Positions 18,668 to 26,547 of a stretch of DNA of 47,007 nucleotides are shown here, piece by piece. The stretch lies in contig QWOP01000020.1 of NCBI GenBank assembly GCA_003669605.1, positions 1 through 47,007 on the forward strand. Reading direction: 5' to 3'. The stretch comes from Planctomycetota bacterium. GTDB taxonomy: Bacteria > Planctomycetota > Planctomycetia > Pirellulales > UBA1268. Below the pieces are notes generated by a model. The model did no database searches, was not told the DNA's origin, and saw only the letters and a program-made list of their open reading frames with translations. Both the position numbers and the translations under genes were made by a program. The first letter of the stretch is position 1. Every line of letters starts with the position of its first letter.

Positions 18668-18696
18668 TTGACGACTCATGTGCAGACGACTATTAT
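18668..18696 (+). promoter_or_regulatory. Sigma-70-type promoter of the MarR gene
   Basis: TTGACG (18668-18673), a 17-base spacer, then TATTAT (18691-18696). The ATG begins 7 bases after the -10 hexamer, so the predicted transcription start falls on or beside the start codon and the mRNA would be leaderless. No Shine-Dalgarno sequence fits in that space. The AT-rich stretch just upstream stands out from the GC-rich background. Confidence 0.68.
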
Positions 18697-18702
18697 GCCG
18701 AG

Positions 18703-19266
18703 ATGATGGTGAAGGATCCCACCGCCGGTCCCCGAGTTCGTCCGCGGCATCTGGTGCCGGCGAGGGAGTTCGATTCCCCGCAGCAAGAGGCCTACCTCAA
18801 CCTCTGGCGGACCTACGACCGTCTCAAGGCTTTTGAAGACGAAGTGTTTACCGCCTTCGATCTCTCCGCGCAGCAATACAACGCGTTGCGTCTGCTGCGG
18901 GATGTGGCCCCTCAGACGCTCCCCACGCTCTCCTTGGCTGCCAGGCTCATCTCCCGTGCGCCAGACATTACGAGGTTGGTCGATCGTCTGGAGGCCCGCG
19001 GCCTAGTCTGTCGCGAGCGGCAAAACCATAACCGGCGGGTGGTGCAGGTCGGCCTCACGCCCAGCGGCGAGGCGTTGCTGGACGCGATGGCGGACAGGGT
19101 TCTGGAGTGCGGTGCCCGTCAACTCGGGCATCTGACCGCCGAACAACTCCAGTCCCTCGTCGGCCTCCTCAAGATTGCCCGCCTTCCCCATGAGTCGTCC
19201 GTGGCCGATCCAGCCACCACTGCCACCCCCCTGAAGAAAGTCGTCGTCATTCCCCAGCCCCTGTAA
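18703..19266 (+). CDS. MarR-family transcriptional regulator
   Basis: MarR-type winged-helix regulator of 187 residues. Dimerisation helix YLNLWRTYDRLKAFEDEVFT precedes the HTH: FDLSAQQYNALRLLRDVAPQ, LPTLSLAARLISRAPDITRL, VDRLEARGLVCRERQNHNRR, then the wing VVQVGLTPSGEALLD. The pattern ITRLVDRLEARGLVxRxRxxxDRR is typical for the family, with NHNRR in place of the usual DRR. Two ATGs (18703, 18706) are adjacent, and both start essentially at the predicted transcription start of a strong -35/-10 promoter. It lies 95 bases before a halogenase-like flavoprotein in the same direction, which suggests control of that gene by a small aromatic ligand; this is inference. Confidence 0.93.
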   Translation: MMVKDPTAGPRVRPRHLVPAREFDSPQQEAYLNLWRTYDRLKAFEDEVFTAFDLSAQQYNALRLLRDVAPQTLPTLSLAARLISRAPDITRLVDRLEARGLVCRERQNHNRRVVQVGLTPSGEALLDAMADRVLECGARQLGHLTAEQLQSLVGLLKIARLPHESSVADPATTATPLKKVVVIPQPL

Positions 19267-19318
19267 GCGGCTGTTCAGGTTTTTCCGCTCCTCGCCAGGC
19301 CAGCTTTTTTTCAGTATC

Positions 19319-19351
19319 CCCTCTCCACGCCCTCTCCACGCCCTCTCCACG
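19319..19351 (+). repeat. Three tandem 11-bp repeats just upstream of the flavoprotein gene
   Basis: CCCTCTCCACG is repeated exactly at 19319-19329, 19330-19340 and 19341-19351. The array ends directly at the GGAG ribosome binding site (19351-19354) of the next gene. The 11-bp period is close to one helical turn. It could be a regulator binding array, an expression-tuning repeat or simple slippage. Confidence 0.75.
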
Positions 19352-19361
19352 GAGCATCATC

Positions 19362-20627
19362 ATGGTGACTCGCACCTCCGGTTCCTCCCGTCCTCACGTG
19401 ATCGTGATCGGTGGCGGCCCCTCAGGATCGACCGCTTCGACGCTCATCGCCCAGCGGGGGCATCGCGTGACCCTCTATGAACGGGAGACGTTTCCCCGCT
19501 ACCACATCGGAGAGTCGTTGATCCCCGAGACGTTCTGGGTGTTCGAGAAGCTTGGGGTCCTCCCCAAGCTGCGTGCCAGCCACTACGTCAAGAAGCACTC
19601 GGTGCAGTTTGTCACCGGGCAAGGAAAACTCTCCGAACCGTTCTATTTCGCCGACAACAAGCCGCACGAATCCTCTCAGACATGGCAGGTGCTGCGGAGC
19701 GAATTCGATCACATGATGCTCAACAACGCCCGGGAGCACGGCGTCGAAGTTCATGAAGGGGCCCGCGTGCTGGAGGTGCTCTTCGACGGTGAGCGTGCCG
19801 TGGGGGTGTCGCTTGCCGACGGGGATGGCAAACGGGAAGTGTATGCCGATGTGGTCATCGACGCCGCCGGTCAGAGCGCCCTGATTCAGGACCGACTCGG
19901 TCTCCGCCAGTGGGATCCGGAGCTGAAGAAGGCCGCTGTCTGGACCTACTGGAAGGGGGCCTACCGTGACAGCGGCAAGGACGAGGGGGCCACGATGGTG
20001 ATGCAACTCGACAACAAGCAGGGATGGTTCTGGTACATCCCGCTCCACGACGACATCCTCAGCGTCGGCGTTGTCGCTCCCTTCGAATATCTCTTTAAGA
20101 ACCGCGACACCAAAGACCACGAGCAGATCTATTTCGAGGAGGTCGCCCGTTGCCCGGGTCTGCAACCGCGGATCAAAGACGCCACCCGGGCGGCGCCGTT
20201 CCGGGCCGCCAAGGAATACTCCTACCGGGCCAAGAAAGTGGCCGGTGACGGCTGGGTGCTCGTCGGCGATGCCTTCGGTTTTCTCGACCCGCTCTATTCC
20301 TCGGGGGTCCTCCTCGCCCTGCAGTCGGGGGCCAAGGCTGCCGAGGCGGTCTGCGAAGGACTCGAAACGGGGGACACTTCCGAGGCCCAACTTGGCAAGT
20401 GGGGACCGGACTTCATGCAGGGCATGGAGCGGATGCGAAGACTGGTGTGCGAATTTTACGACGGCCTCAGTTTCGGCCGCTTCGTCAATAAACACCCCGA
20501 CCTCAAGGGGCATCTCACCGATCTGCTGATCGGAGATCTATTCACAGACAAGGTGGACGACGTCGTGGCTCCGCTCGACGAATTCCGCCGCGAGCGTGAA
20601 TACTCCCGTTCGGTCACAGCCAACTGA
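19362..20627 (+). CDS. FAD-dependent oxidoreductase, tryptophan-halogenase/geranylgeranyl-reductase superfamily
   Basis: 421-residue flavoprotein monooxygenase-fold enzyme. The Rossmann FAD motif is VIVIGGGPSGSTAS (GGGPSG about 17-22), with Glu ending the second strand (LYERETFPRYHIGESLIP). The GD motif VLVGDAFGFLDPLYSSGV completes the FAD site. W222-P227 reads WFWYIP, matching the WxWxIP motif known from flavin-dependent halogenases, but the family also contains non-halogenating reductases with the same motif, so substrate and reaction are open. ATG 19362 has GGAG 7 bases upstream. It is probably regulated by the upstream MarR protein. A strong hairpin (20647-20670) lies after it. Confidence 0.88.
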   Translation: MVTRTSGSSRPHVIVIGGGPSGSTASTLIAQRGHRVTLYERETFPRYHIGESLIPETFWVFEKLGVLPKLRASHYVKKHSVQFVTGQGKLSEPFYFADNKPHESSQTWQVLRSEFDHMMLNNAREHGVEVHEGARVLEVLFDGERAVGVSLADGDGKREVYADVVIDAAGQSALIQDRLGLRQWDPELKKAAVWTYWKGAYRDSGKDEGATMVMQLDNKQGWFWYIPLHDDILSVGVVAPFEYLFKNRDTKDHEQIYFEEVARCPGLQPRIKDATRAAPFRAAKEYSYRAKKVAGDGWVLVGDAFGFLDPLYSSGVLLALQSGAKAAEAVCEGLETGDTSEAQLGKWGPDFMQGMERMRRLVCEFYDGLSFGRFVNKHPDLKGHLTDLLIGDLFTDKVDDVVAPLDEFRREREYSRSVTAN

Positions 20628-20646
20628 CCTGCTGCGCCGTCGGCCG

Positions 20647-20670
20647 GGGGGCTCCGCCGCGGACGCCCCC
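20647..20670. other. GC-rich hairpin between the flavoprotein and antiporter genes
   Basis: GGGGGC TCCG (20647-20656) folds onto CGGA-C-GCCCCC (20660-20670): six GC pairs, one bulged base, then four more pairs around a three-base loop. No T-run follows, so it may attenuate transcription or stabilise mRNA rather than terminate. Confidence 0.35.
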
Positions 20671-20697
20671 TCGCTCGGCGCCTCTCGAAGGCCCACC

Positions 20698-22077
20698 ATG
20701 CCACCGTTTGCAGATCTGTTCCCCGCGGCCCTGCTCTTTGCCGCGGGGAGGGAAAGCGAACTGCGACCGCTGCTCATGCAGTTGCTGGTGATCATCATTG
20801 CCGCCCGGCTGGGATCGATGGTGGCCCGTCGGTTGGGGCAGCCCAGCGTCGTGGGGGAGATCATCGCCGGGCTCCTGCTTGGTCCATCGGCAGTGGGGGC
20901 TTTGGCACCGGAATGGTCGGCTGTTGTGTTCCCTGTGCGCCCAGATGGGGCAAGCGGGCTCGAGGCCTCGCTCTGGGGCTTTAGCCAAGTGGGGCTCTTG
21001 CTGCTGATGTTCCTCATCGGCTTGGAGTTCGATTTTTCCCACATCCGCAGCCAGGGGCGACTGGCAGCAGCGATCTCGCTGGCGGGGATCACCGTCCCGT
21101 TCGCCTTCGGTATCGCCCTGGCGACGATGATGGTGCCGCGGTTGACGGCGCTGGGAGCGCCGGAATCGCTCGACACGATGTCGTTTGCCCTCTTCATGGG
21201 AACGGCGCTGTCGATCACGGCGATCCCGATCCTCGGACGGATGCTTGCGGAGATGGGTCTGCAGCGGTCGTTGATCGGCGCTACGGTGATCGCCGCTGCC
21301 GCCTGCGACGACTGTATTGGCTGGACGCTGCTCACGGCCGTTTCGGCGGTGGCCGAGGGAAGAAGCGATCTGTGGGTCATCGTTCGCACGCTGGCCGCAG
21401 CGGTGCTTGTGGCTGCGGTGGGAATCCTGGTCGTCCGCCCCCTGTTCTTGCCGCGCTTGGAGCGGGCAGTGGAAGGGGAGGCTGTTGGCCAAGAGCCCGA
21501 TGGCGGCCGGCTCCCCCTCCCCAGCCTGTCGCTGCTGCTCTCGGCACTTCTTGTGGTGGCACTGGTCACCAGTTGGATTGGGATCTCCTCGGTCTTTGGC
21601 GGCTTTCTCCTGGGCGCGTCGTTGTCGGGTTCAGCGCGGCTCCGCGGGGCGTTGGCGGGGCAGTTGAGCGATTTTGTCACGACATTCTTCCTGCCGATCT
21701 TCTTCACCTACACCGGACTGCGGACGAACATCGGATCGCTGGCGACTCCGGAGGCTTGGGGCTGGTGCCTGGCGGTGCTGGCGGTGGCGGTGGCAGGCAA
21801 GTGCGGTGGCTGCACCTTGGCGGCCCGGTGGTGCGGTGTGCCGGCGGCCGAGGCGACCTGCATCGGCGTCCTCATGAACACCCGCGGCCTGATGGAACTG
21901 GTGGTCTGCAACGTGGGCCTCGATCTGGGCGTGATTCCCCAGGCGGTGTACTGCATGCTGGTGCTGATGGCGATCATCACCACGCTGATGGCCACGCCGC
22001 TGGCCACGGCACTGCTCCGCGGTGGCCAGCACGAGGCCCGACTCATCGATCGCGGATTTCTCCGCGCACCCGGTTAA
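20698..22077 (+). CDS. CPA2-family cation/proton antiporter (Na+/H+ or K+/H+ exchanger)
   Basis: Polytopic membrane protein of 459 residues with about 12 hydrophobic segments, Na_H_Exchanger (PF00999) type. Typical blocks: MVARRLGQPSVVGEIIAGLL with GPSAVGAL, GLLLLMFLIGLEFDFSHIRS, LSITAIPILGRMLAEMGL, and the ion-binding AAACDDCIGW with the Asp pair D204-D205 that marks the CPA2 electrogenic type. FLPIFFTYTGLRTNIGSL and GVLMNTRGLMELVVCNVGLD near the C-terminus also fit. ATG 20698 is chosen (GAAGG 6 bases upstream); the frame is open to GTG 20596 inside the flavoprotein gene, a less likely start. No RCK/TrkA domain follows. Exchanged ion cannot be decided from sequence. It converges with the next gene, with a 5-base gap. 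Confidence 0.93.
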   Translation: MPPFADLFPAALLFAAGRESELRPLLMQLLVIIIAARLGSMVARRLGQPSVVGEIIAGLLLGPSAVGALAPEWSAVVFPVRPDGASGLEASLWGFSQVGLLLLMFLIGLEFDFSHIRSQGRLAAAISLAGITVPFAFGIALATMMVPRLTALGAPESLDTMSFALFMGTALSITAIPILGRMLAEMGLQRSLIGATVIAAAACDDCIGWTLLTAVSAVAEGRSDLWVIVRTLAAAVLVAAVGILVVRPLFLPRLERAVEGEAVGQEPDGGRLPLPSLSLLLSALLVVALVTSWIGISSVFGGFLLGASLSGSARLRGALAGQLSDFVTTFFLPIFFTYTGLRTNIGSLATPEAWGWCLAVLAVAVAGKCGGCTLAARWCGVPAAEATCIGVLMNTRGLMELVVCNVGLDLGVIPQAVYCMLVLMAIITTLMATPLATALLRGGQHEARLIDRGFLRAPG

Positions 22078-22082
22078 CCGGC

Positions 22083-24377
22083 TCAGTCTGCCAGTTCAGC
22101 AACCACCAGCGCATGGACGTCGAGCCTGGGAACGGTGACGCTGGTGCCTTCCGGTCCGCTGGTCGTCGCCAGCACGATCCCCTCGGGCTCGAGTTTCACC
22201 TCCCCGATTGCCAGCCCAGGACGGAACGTGAGGCGGATGCCGTGCACCGGCAGCGTCTCCTCGCGGAGTGGGACGTCGTCGACGGGGAGGGCGTGACCGC
22301 CGGTGGTGTTGACGTCGTTCAAGAGGTGGACGACCAGACGCTCGCCGTCCCGCACTTGGCGGCGGATTGTGGTCTGCACGCACATCGGCGCCTCGACCCG
22401 CACCGGGGGAGCCGCATCGCCGGCTGCCCAGCGGATCGCGGAGGTGAGCACGCGCCGCTGGTAGGGATAGGGATACTGCCAGTAGGCGGCATCGACACCG
22501 GCAGCGAAGTACACCACCCGGCCCTGGCCGTGCCGGCGGGCCGTGACCGCGGGGACGGGCTCGCCTCCTCCCGGCTGGCCGGGCGACTCAGGCTGGATGG
22601 TCGCGAGCACTTCCGTGCCCGCGCGGGGCGTCACCCGGACCGCGGGCCCCTTGAATGTCACCGGATCGGTGCCGACCCAGGCTGCCAGCCGGTCATCCTC
22701 GAGGAGAAACGTGCCTGGCAGGAAACGCCACTGGAAGACCCCGCGGCGCTTTTCGTGCCAGTTGGCCGGGAGCGACTTGGCAAAGTTCACGTCGAGGTCG
22801 GCCGCGGCGACTCCCACGGAGGAGGTGGCCGGCCCGCGGTGGTCGACACCGAGGAGATCGGCCAAGGCGAGATTGCCGCGTGAGTCGCCGAGGCCATCGC
22901 ACACAGAGGCATCAAGGCTGGCGACGAGGCCGCCTCCCGCCTGCACCCAGGCGTCGATTGCAGCCACCTGGGAGTCGTCGAGGCAGGCGGTGTTGGGGAG
23001 GATGAGAACGGCCTGCCGTCGAAGGAATTCCGGAGTCAGGTTCCAGTCCTCGATCACGGTCGTGGGAAGGTGTTCCTCGGTACAGGCCCGGAACGCTCCC
23101 ACCACATTGGCCAGGTAGCGTTCTTCCACGAGCCCCGCCGAGCGGCCATAGAAAGTCTTCGTCGCATCGCTCATCACCAGTGCCGCCCACGGCTCCGGTG
23201 CCACGTCGGTGAGCCACCGGCGCCGTGCCTGCACCTCATCCAGGGCGGCGTACATCTCCCGTTGCACCCGTGGCGGCTGGGAGACGGCGATGCTGGCCCC
23301 GCAGCCGTGCGTGATGCAGAGCATCATCCGGTGGAAGATCTCGTGGCCTGGGAAACTGTCCTTGCCGTAGGGATTGCCGTGGCTCATCAAGTACGGTTCG
23401 CTGAAAGCCGTCCGGTGATTGGTGGTCGCCCACGCGTAGGCGACGCCGAATGCGGGGAGGATCGTGTTGCCACGGTTGGTCTCGTCGAGCCACAGTTCCT
23501 GGTCTGGGCCGTCGAACTGAAGATTCATCCGCGCCGGCATATTCCTGGGCAGCGAGAGGAAGTGGCCGAAGCGGCCACCGTTGGTGGTCCAGGTGACCAG
23601 CGCCACCTCCGGTTTGACAGCCTTGAGCCGGGCTTGTGCCCGGGCAACAAGATTCTCCAGCCGGGCATCGGCCCAGGCCTGATACCGGCGAAAAGCAGGG
23701 TCGTCGAGATTCGCAGTGGGGATCTCCGCGCCGCTGTCGGCCCGGTAGTTGTCGCGGCAGTGGGCGCACCAGCACCCGCCTCCATGGTGGAGTCCGTCGA
23801 AGCTGAACGCATCGACTTCAGGGTGCTTTCGGAGAATCTCTTCGAGGACGTCAATGAAAAACTCCCCGTAGGGGCCGAGGGGGCAGAGCATGCCTCCGTG
23901 GCCGAACTTCTCCATGTCGATGTTGGGGATCTCGCGGGTGTCGGTGGCGACCCGCCGCCAGTCGGGATGAGTCTCGTAGACCTCCCCTTGGAGCGTCGGC
24001 GGATAGACGGCGAGAATTCGCACGCCGAGCCGCTGGTACTCGGCGATCTCCTCGCGGATCCGCTCGAGCGGCACATGGGGGCTCCGCTTGTGGAGCAGTG
24101 CGCTGTCGTAGTACGGGAAGAAGGGATCGACGAAATTCATCTCGCTGATAGTCACCCCATGCTTCACTGCCTCCTCGCGCTGTTGCCGTGACATTCCCGA
24201 GAGCGTGTAGCCGACCCCCACCGTCTGCCGCACCCATTCCGGGATCTCGACCGGTGGCGGGACAGGCTCGGCGGAGCAAGCGCCCCACGCCCCGAGGCAG
24301 GCGACCGACACCAGCACCGCGGCAAAGCAGGTGAGGCGACGAAGAGATGCGTTGTGTCGACGAATGATTGCCAGCAT
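22083..24377 (-). CDS. Exported glycoside-hydrolase-like protein with beta-galactosidase-trimerisation-like domain
   Basis: 764-residue secreted protein. A signal peptide (LTCFAAVLVSVACLGAWGAC) is followed by a TIM-barrel hydrolase-like domain: VKHGVTISEMNFVDPFFPYY, the strand-end VDAFSFDGLHHGGGCWCAHC (Asp194 in a nucleophile-like position, then a C-W-C-x-x-C cluster), and VALVTWTTNGGRFGHFL. This matches my knowledge of hypothetical glycosyl hydrolases such as GHL6. A Rossmann-like part typical of the GH42 trimerisation domain follows (VLILPNTACLDDSQVAAIDA, VQAGGGLVASLD), and a C-terminal beta domain. ATG 24377 has AGGAG 8 bases upstream. Carbohydrate substrate is unknown. Assignment to glycoside hydrolase is moderately sure, to a specific family not. 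Confidence 0.75.
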   Translation of the reverse strand: MLAIIRRHNASLRRLTCFAAVLVSVACLGAWGACSAEPVPPPVEIPEWVRQTVGVGYTLSGMSRQQREEAVKHGVTISEMNFVDPFFPYYDSALLHKRSPHVPLERIREEIAEYQRLGVRILAVYPPTLQGEVYETHPDWRRVATDTREIPNIDMEKFGHGGMLCPLGPYGEFFIDVLEEILRKHPEVDAFSFDGLHHGGGCWCAHCRDNYRADSGAEIPTANLDDPAFRRYQAWADARLENLVARAQARLKAVKPEVALVTWTTNGGRFGHFLSLPRNMPARMNLQFDGPDQELWLDETNRGNTILPAFGVAYAWATTNHRTAFSEPYLMSHGNPYGKDSFPGHEIFHRMMLCITHGCGASIAVSQPPRVQREMYAALDEVQARRRWLTDVAPEPWAALVMSDATKTFYGRSAGLVEERYLANVVGAFRACTEEHLPTTVIEDWNLTPEFLRRQAVLILPNTACLDDSQVAAIDAWVQAGGGLVASLDASVCDGLGDSRGNLALADLLGVDHRGPATSSVGVAAADLDVNFAKSLPANWHEKRRGVFQWRFLPGTFLLEDDRLAAWVGTDPVTFKGPAVRVTPRAGTEVLATIQPESPGQPGGGEPVPAVTARRHGQGRVVYFAAGVDAAYWQYPYPYQRRVLTSAIRWAAGDAAPPVRVEAPMCVQTTIRRQVRDGERLVVHLLNDVNTTGGHALPVDDVPLREETLPVHGIRLTFRPGLAIGEVKLEPEGIVLATTSGPEGTSVTVPRLDVHALVVAELAD

Positions 24378-24699
24378 GGAGGGGCTCCTGGGGTGTGCCC
24401 ATTGCGCTCGTCAGACCCTGCAAGCGAGTTGCGCCCGCCGAATCGCCTTCTGGTTCTCAGTGTAGCGGGCCAGATGGAGCCGAGACGGGGGGAGGCCGTG
24501 CCTGGAGGCCGCTCGGGATGGTCGTCTGATTGGAATGCGGGCCACGATTCGTTACCATTCATTCCCGGCCAAAGCCAGGGATAACCTTTTCCACGAGCGG
24601 GGAGTTGAACGAACCCGATCGCAAAGCAAGTTGTCTGGCGTCTAATCGCAATCCTTGCGGCCTGATCTCTCATTCGTCATCAACAGAAACACGGCGGAT
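24378..24699. other. 322-base divergent intergenic region
   Basis: Lies between the divergent glycoside-hydrolase-like and FkbM genes, so it should carry promoters for both. I see no convincing -35/-10 pair, hairpin or RNA gene. GC content falls towards the FkbM gene. The FkbM frame stays open back to TTG 24655 here. Confidence 0.4.
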
Positions 24700-25518
24700 A
24701 TGTTTCAATCACTCATCTACTCATACTTAAGACGCTGTCCGATCGACTACGGAAAGGGATTCGTACGCAAGCTCGCCAGGCTTCCCAAGGGTGCGGAAAA
24801 GATTGCGTTCACGAGCCCCGACGGAATCCGGTACAAGCTGGACCTGACTAACCATGTGATGCGTGAAATATTCATCTTTGGGCAGTATGAGAAAAATACG
24901 GCAAGACTTCTGTCAAGAATGGCAAAGGAAGACTCTGTTTATTGTGATGTGGGGGCAAACATCGGCGCGTACGTTCTTCCGTTGAGCCGGAAAATTACGA
25001 AGGGCAAGATCTTCGCATTTGAGCCTAACCCGCGCGCACTTGTGATCCTGAACGAAAACCTCTCTCTGAATAATGCAGCAGGCGTGGAGGTCATTCCGTG
25101 CGGATTGTCTGATAAGAAAGAGACCTTGACCCTGTTCACGCCGAGCTTGACGACCGCGTCTGTTCATAAAAATAAAGACTCCGGAGAGCAAGAAATCATC
25201 CAGTTGATCACGCTGGACGAGTTTTGTGATTCGCGTGGCATTCGCAGCATCGACTTGATGAAAATCGACATCGAGGGCCACGAAATGCAGTGCCTTCAAG
25301 GCGGCCTGAATGTGATTCAAAGAAGCAAGAATCTCGTGCTGTCGGTTGAGATTGATGACAATTGTCTTGCTGGAGGATATTCAAAACAATCGTTGTTTGA
25401 TTTTGTCGTATCTCTCGGGTTTCGGGCGTACGCTCCGAGGGGATTTCCGTTTCGAATGCGTGAGATCCGGGCGATTCCCGATAACTATACTGACAATGTT
25501 ATATTCATAAAAAAGTAG
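24700..25518 (+). CDS. FkbM-family SAM-dependent methyltransferase
   Basis: FkbM-type methyltransferase, a family that O-methylates sugars and natural products. Motif I for S-adenosylmethionine is VYCDVGANIGAY (Asp83-Gly89), followed by KGKIFAFEPNPRAL with the Glu that contacts the ribose, VEVIPCGLSDKKETLTLF, and the family signature DLMKIDIEGHEMQCLQGG. Length 272 from ATG 24700; an upstream TTG 24655 would add 15 residues. Base composition is strikingly different from the rest of the window: near half G+C, AT-ending codons such as AAA/AAT/ATT common. It has no operon partner, which suggests recent horizontal acquisition, probably from a polysaccharide locus. No intrinsic terminator was found after it. 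Confidence 0.92.
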   Translation: MFQSLIYSYLRRCPIDYGKGFVRKLARLPKGAEKIAFTSPDGIRYKLDLTNHVMREIFIFGQYEKNTARLLSRMAKEDSVYCDVGANIGAYVLPLSRKITKGKIFAFEPNPRALVILNENLSLNNAAGVEVIPCGLSDKKETLTLFTPSLTTASVHKNKDSGEQEIIQLITLDEFCDSRGIRSIDLMKIDIEGHEMQCLQGGLNVIQRSKNLVLSVEIDDNCLAGGYSKQSLFDFVVSLGFRAYAPRGFPFRMREIRAIPDNYTDNVIFIKK

Positions 25519-25646
25519 TAACGGAGGGCTGCGTCTGAGGCGGGCCGTCGTGTGCGATGTGTGAAACCGAAAGCAGCGGCGCCTGGTGGGCTTGTTGTGA
25601 ATTAAACAGGCATGCCGGCGTCGGGACGGCCTTCTGGGATGCCGTC

Positions 25647-25675
25647 TGTGCCCATTTGTGCCCATTTGTGCCCAT
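25647..25675 (+). repeat. Three tandem 10-bp repeats
   Basis: TGTGCCCATT at 25647-25656 and 25657-25666, then TGTGCCCAT at 25667-25675. In the roughly 300-base stretch between the FkbM and lipoprotein genes; no coding function supported. Confidence 0.75.
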
Positions 25676-25740
25676 CATGGCAGCCGTAGCCTGCAGGGCG
25701 AAGAGTTGCTCCTCCGGAAGATTTGCAGGTATCCTGCGAT

Positions 25741-25775
25741 GCCGGCCGGCTTGCTTCGATCAACCACCGGCCGGC
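25741..25775. other. GC-only 9-bp inverted repeat upstream of the lipoprotein gene
   Basis: GCCGGCCGG (25741-25749) and CCGGCCGGC (25767-25775) are exact complements, separated by 17 bases. Each arm is itself near-palindromic. No T-run follows. Possible operator, mRNA structure or end mark of the transferred FkbM segment. Confidence 0.5.
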
Positions 25776-25790
25776 CGCGATCATCCAATT

Positions 25791-25822
25791 GGGAAATGCC
25801 ATGCTCGGGGGAAATGCCATGC
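25791..25822 (+). repeat. Duplicated 14-bp translation-start segment
   Basis: GGGAAATGCCATGC occurs at 25791-25804 and again at 25809-25822, an in-frame 18-base offset. Each copy contains an ATG (25801 and 25819) preceded by a G-rich, Shine-Dalgarno-like run, so the lipoprotein gene appears to have two duplicated start sites. Confidence 0.75.
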
Positions 25823-26343
25823 AGACTCAGAAGACCCGCCGCCCACCCGCTTCGGCAGCGTTTTTGTCAGCGCTGTCAGTGCTGTTTGTCTGCGGCTGTG
25901 AACCGGCCAAACCAAAGCAGATTTCATCGACCACTCCGCCGGTCGAGACCCGCAAGACGATCGGCAAGACGACGCAGAACGTCATGGCTCTGGCCGATGC
26001 CCAGCAGGCAGGGGGCGTGCCTGCCGAGATGTCGATCACTGGCTCCGGACTCGAGGCGGTCACCTCCGAGGCCTACCGGACGAGCATCGGCAAGATGGGC
26101 GTCATCGCCGTCCAGCACAAGATGCAGATTGTCGAAGCCACAGACGGCCCCAAGCCGATGGGGTATGAGGAATTCATGAAGAAGATCATCGCCAAGGGGG
26201 ATCCTGATGGCATCGAATTGCCGATGCTCCCCTACTATCAGGAGTGGGCCTACGACCCTGAGACCAAGGCGCTGGTGGTGATCGAATTCCCCCTCCGCAA
26301 AGAACAGCGCCAGCAGGAGACCACCGGCCCTGCAGGGCTTTAA
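25819..26343 (+). CDS. Conserved planctomycete-type lipoprotein of unknown function
   Basis: About 174 residues. The N-terminus (basic start, AAFLSALSVLFVCGCEPAKP) is a lipoprotein signal with lipobox V-C-G-C and lipidated Cys at residue 27. The mature part has no domain I recognise. It contains a low-complexity T/K-rich linker, then a compact segment (GVIAVQHKMQIVEATDGPKP, MGYEEFMKKIIAKGDPDGIE, LPMLPYYQEWAYDPETKALV, VIEFPLRKEQ). ATG 25801 is an in-frame alternative start (MLGGNAM...) created by a local duplication. It probably sits in the inner or outer membrane facing the periplasm. Function unknown. It stands alone, with no plausible operon partner. Confidence 0.8.
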   Translation: MQTQKTRRPPASAAFLSALSVLFVCGCEPAKPKQISSTTPPVETRKTIGKTTQNVMALADAQQAGGVPAEMSITGSGLEAVTSEAYRTSIGKMGVIAVQHKMQIVEATDGPKPMGYEEFMKKIIAKGDPDGIELPMLPYYQEWAYDPETKALVVIEFPLRKEQRQQETTGPAGL

Positions 26344-26438
26344 CTGACTTCTGGTGTCTGTCGAAAAGGGCTCTTGAGGGCCATGAAGTCGTCAGTTGAC
26401 GGTGTTTACGGCCTGTTCACGGGAACACCCCGCGCAGC

Positions 26439-26479
26439 AAAAAAGCGGCGGTGGCCACCGCAAGGTGGGCCACCGCCGC
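26439..26479 (-). terminator. Strong intrinsic terminator for the Gfo/Idh/MocA gene
   Basis: A perfect 12-bp GC-rich stem: GCGGCGGTGGCC (26445-26456) pairs with GGCCACCGCCGC (26468-26479), with an 11-base loop. On the minus strand the stem is followed by six T (complement of 26439-26444). It lies about 70 bases beyond the stop of the minus-strand oxidoreductase gene. Confidence 0.88.
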
Positions 26480-26547
26480 CATGATCGCTCGGCAGACGTT
26501 TTGAATGTCGTTTGCCCAGCCTCGCGGGCAGGTTTTCCTACGGAAAG

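Noticed and set aside
21372-22883. 503-codon plus-strand open frame
   Set aside because: Overlaps the antiporter in another frame and the end of the minus-strand hydrolase; low-complexity, no motif.
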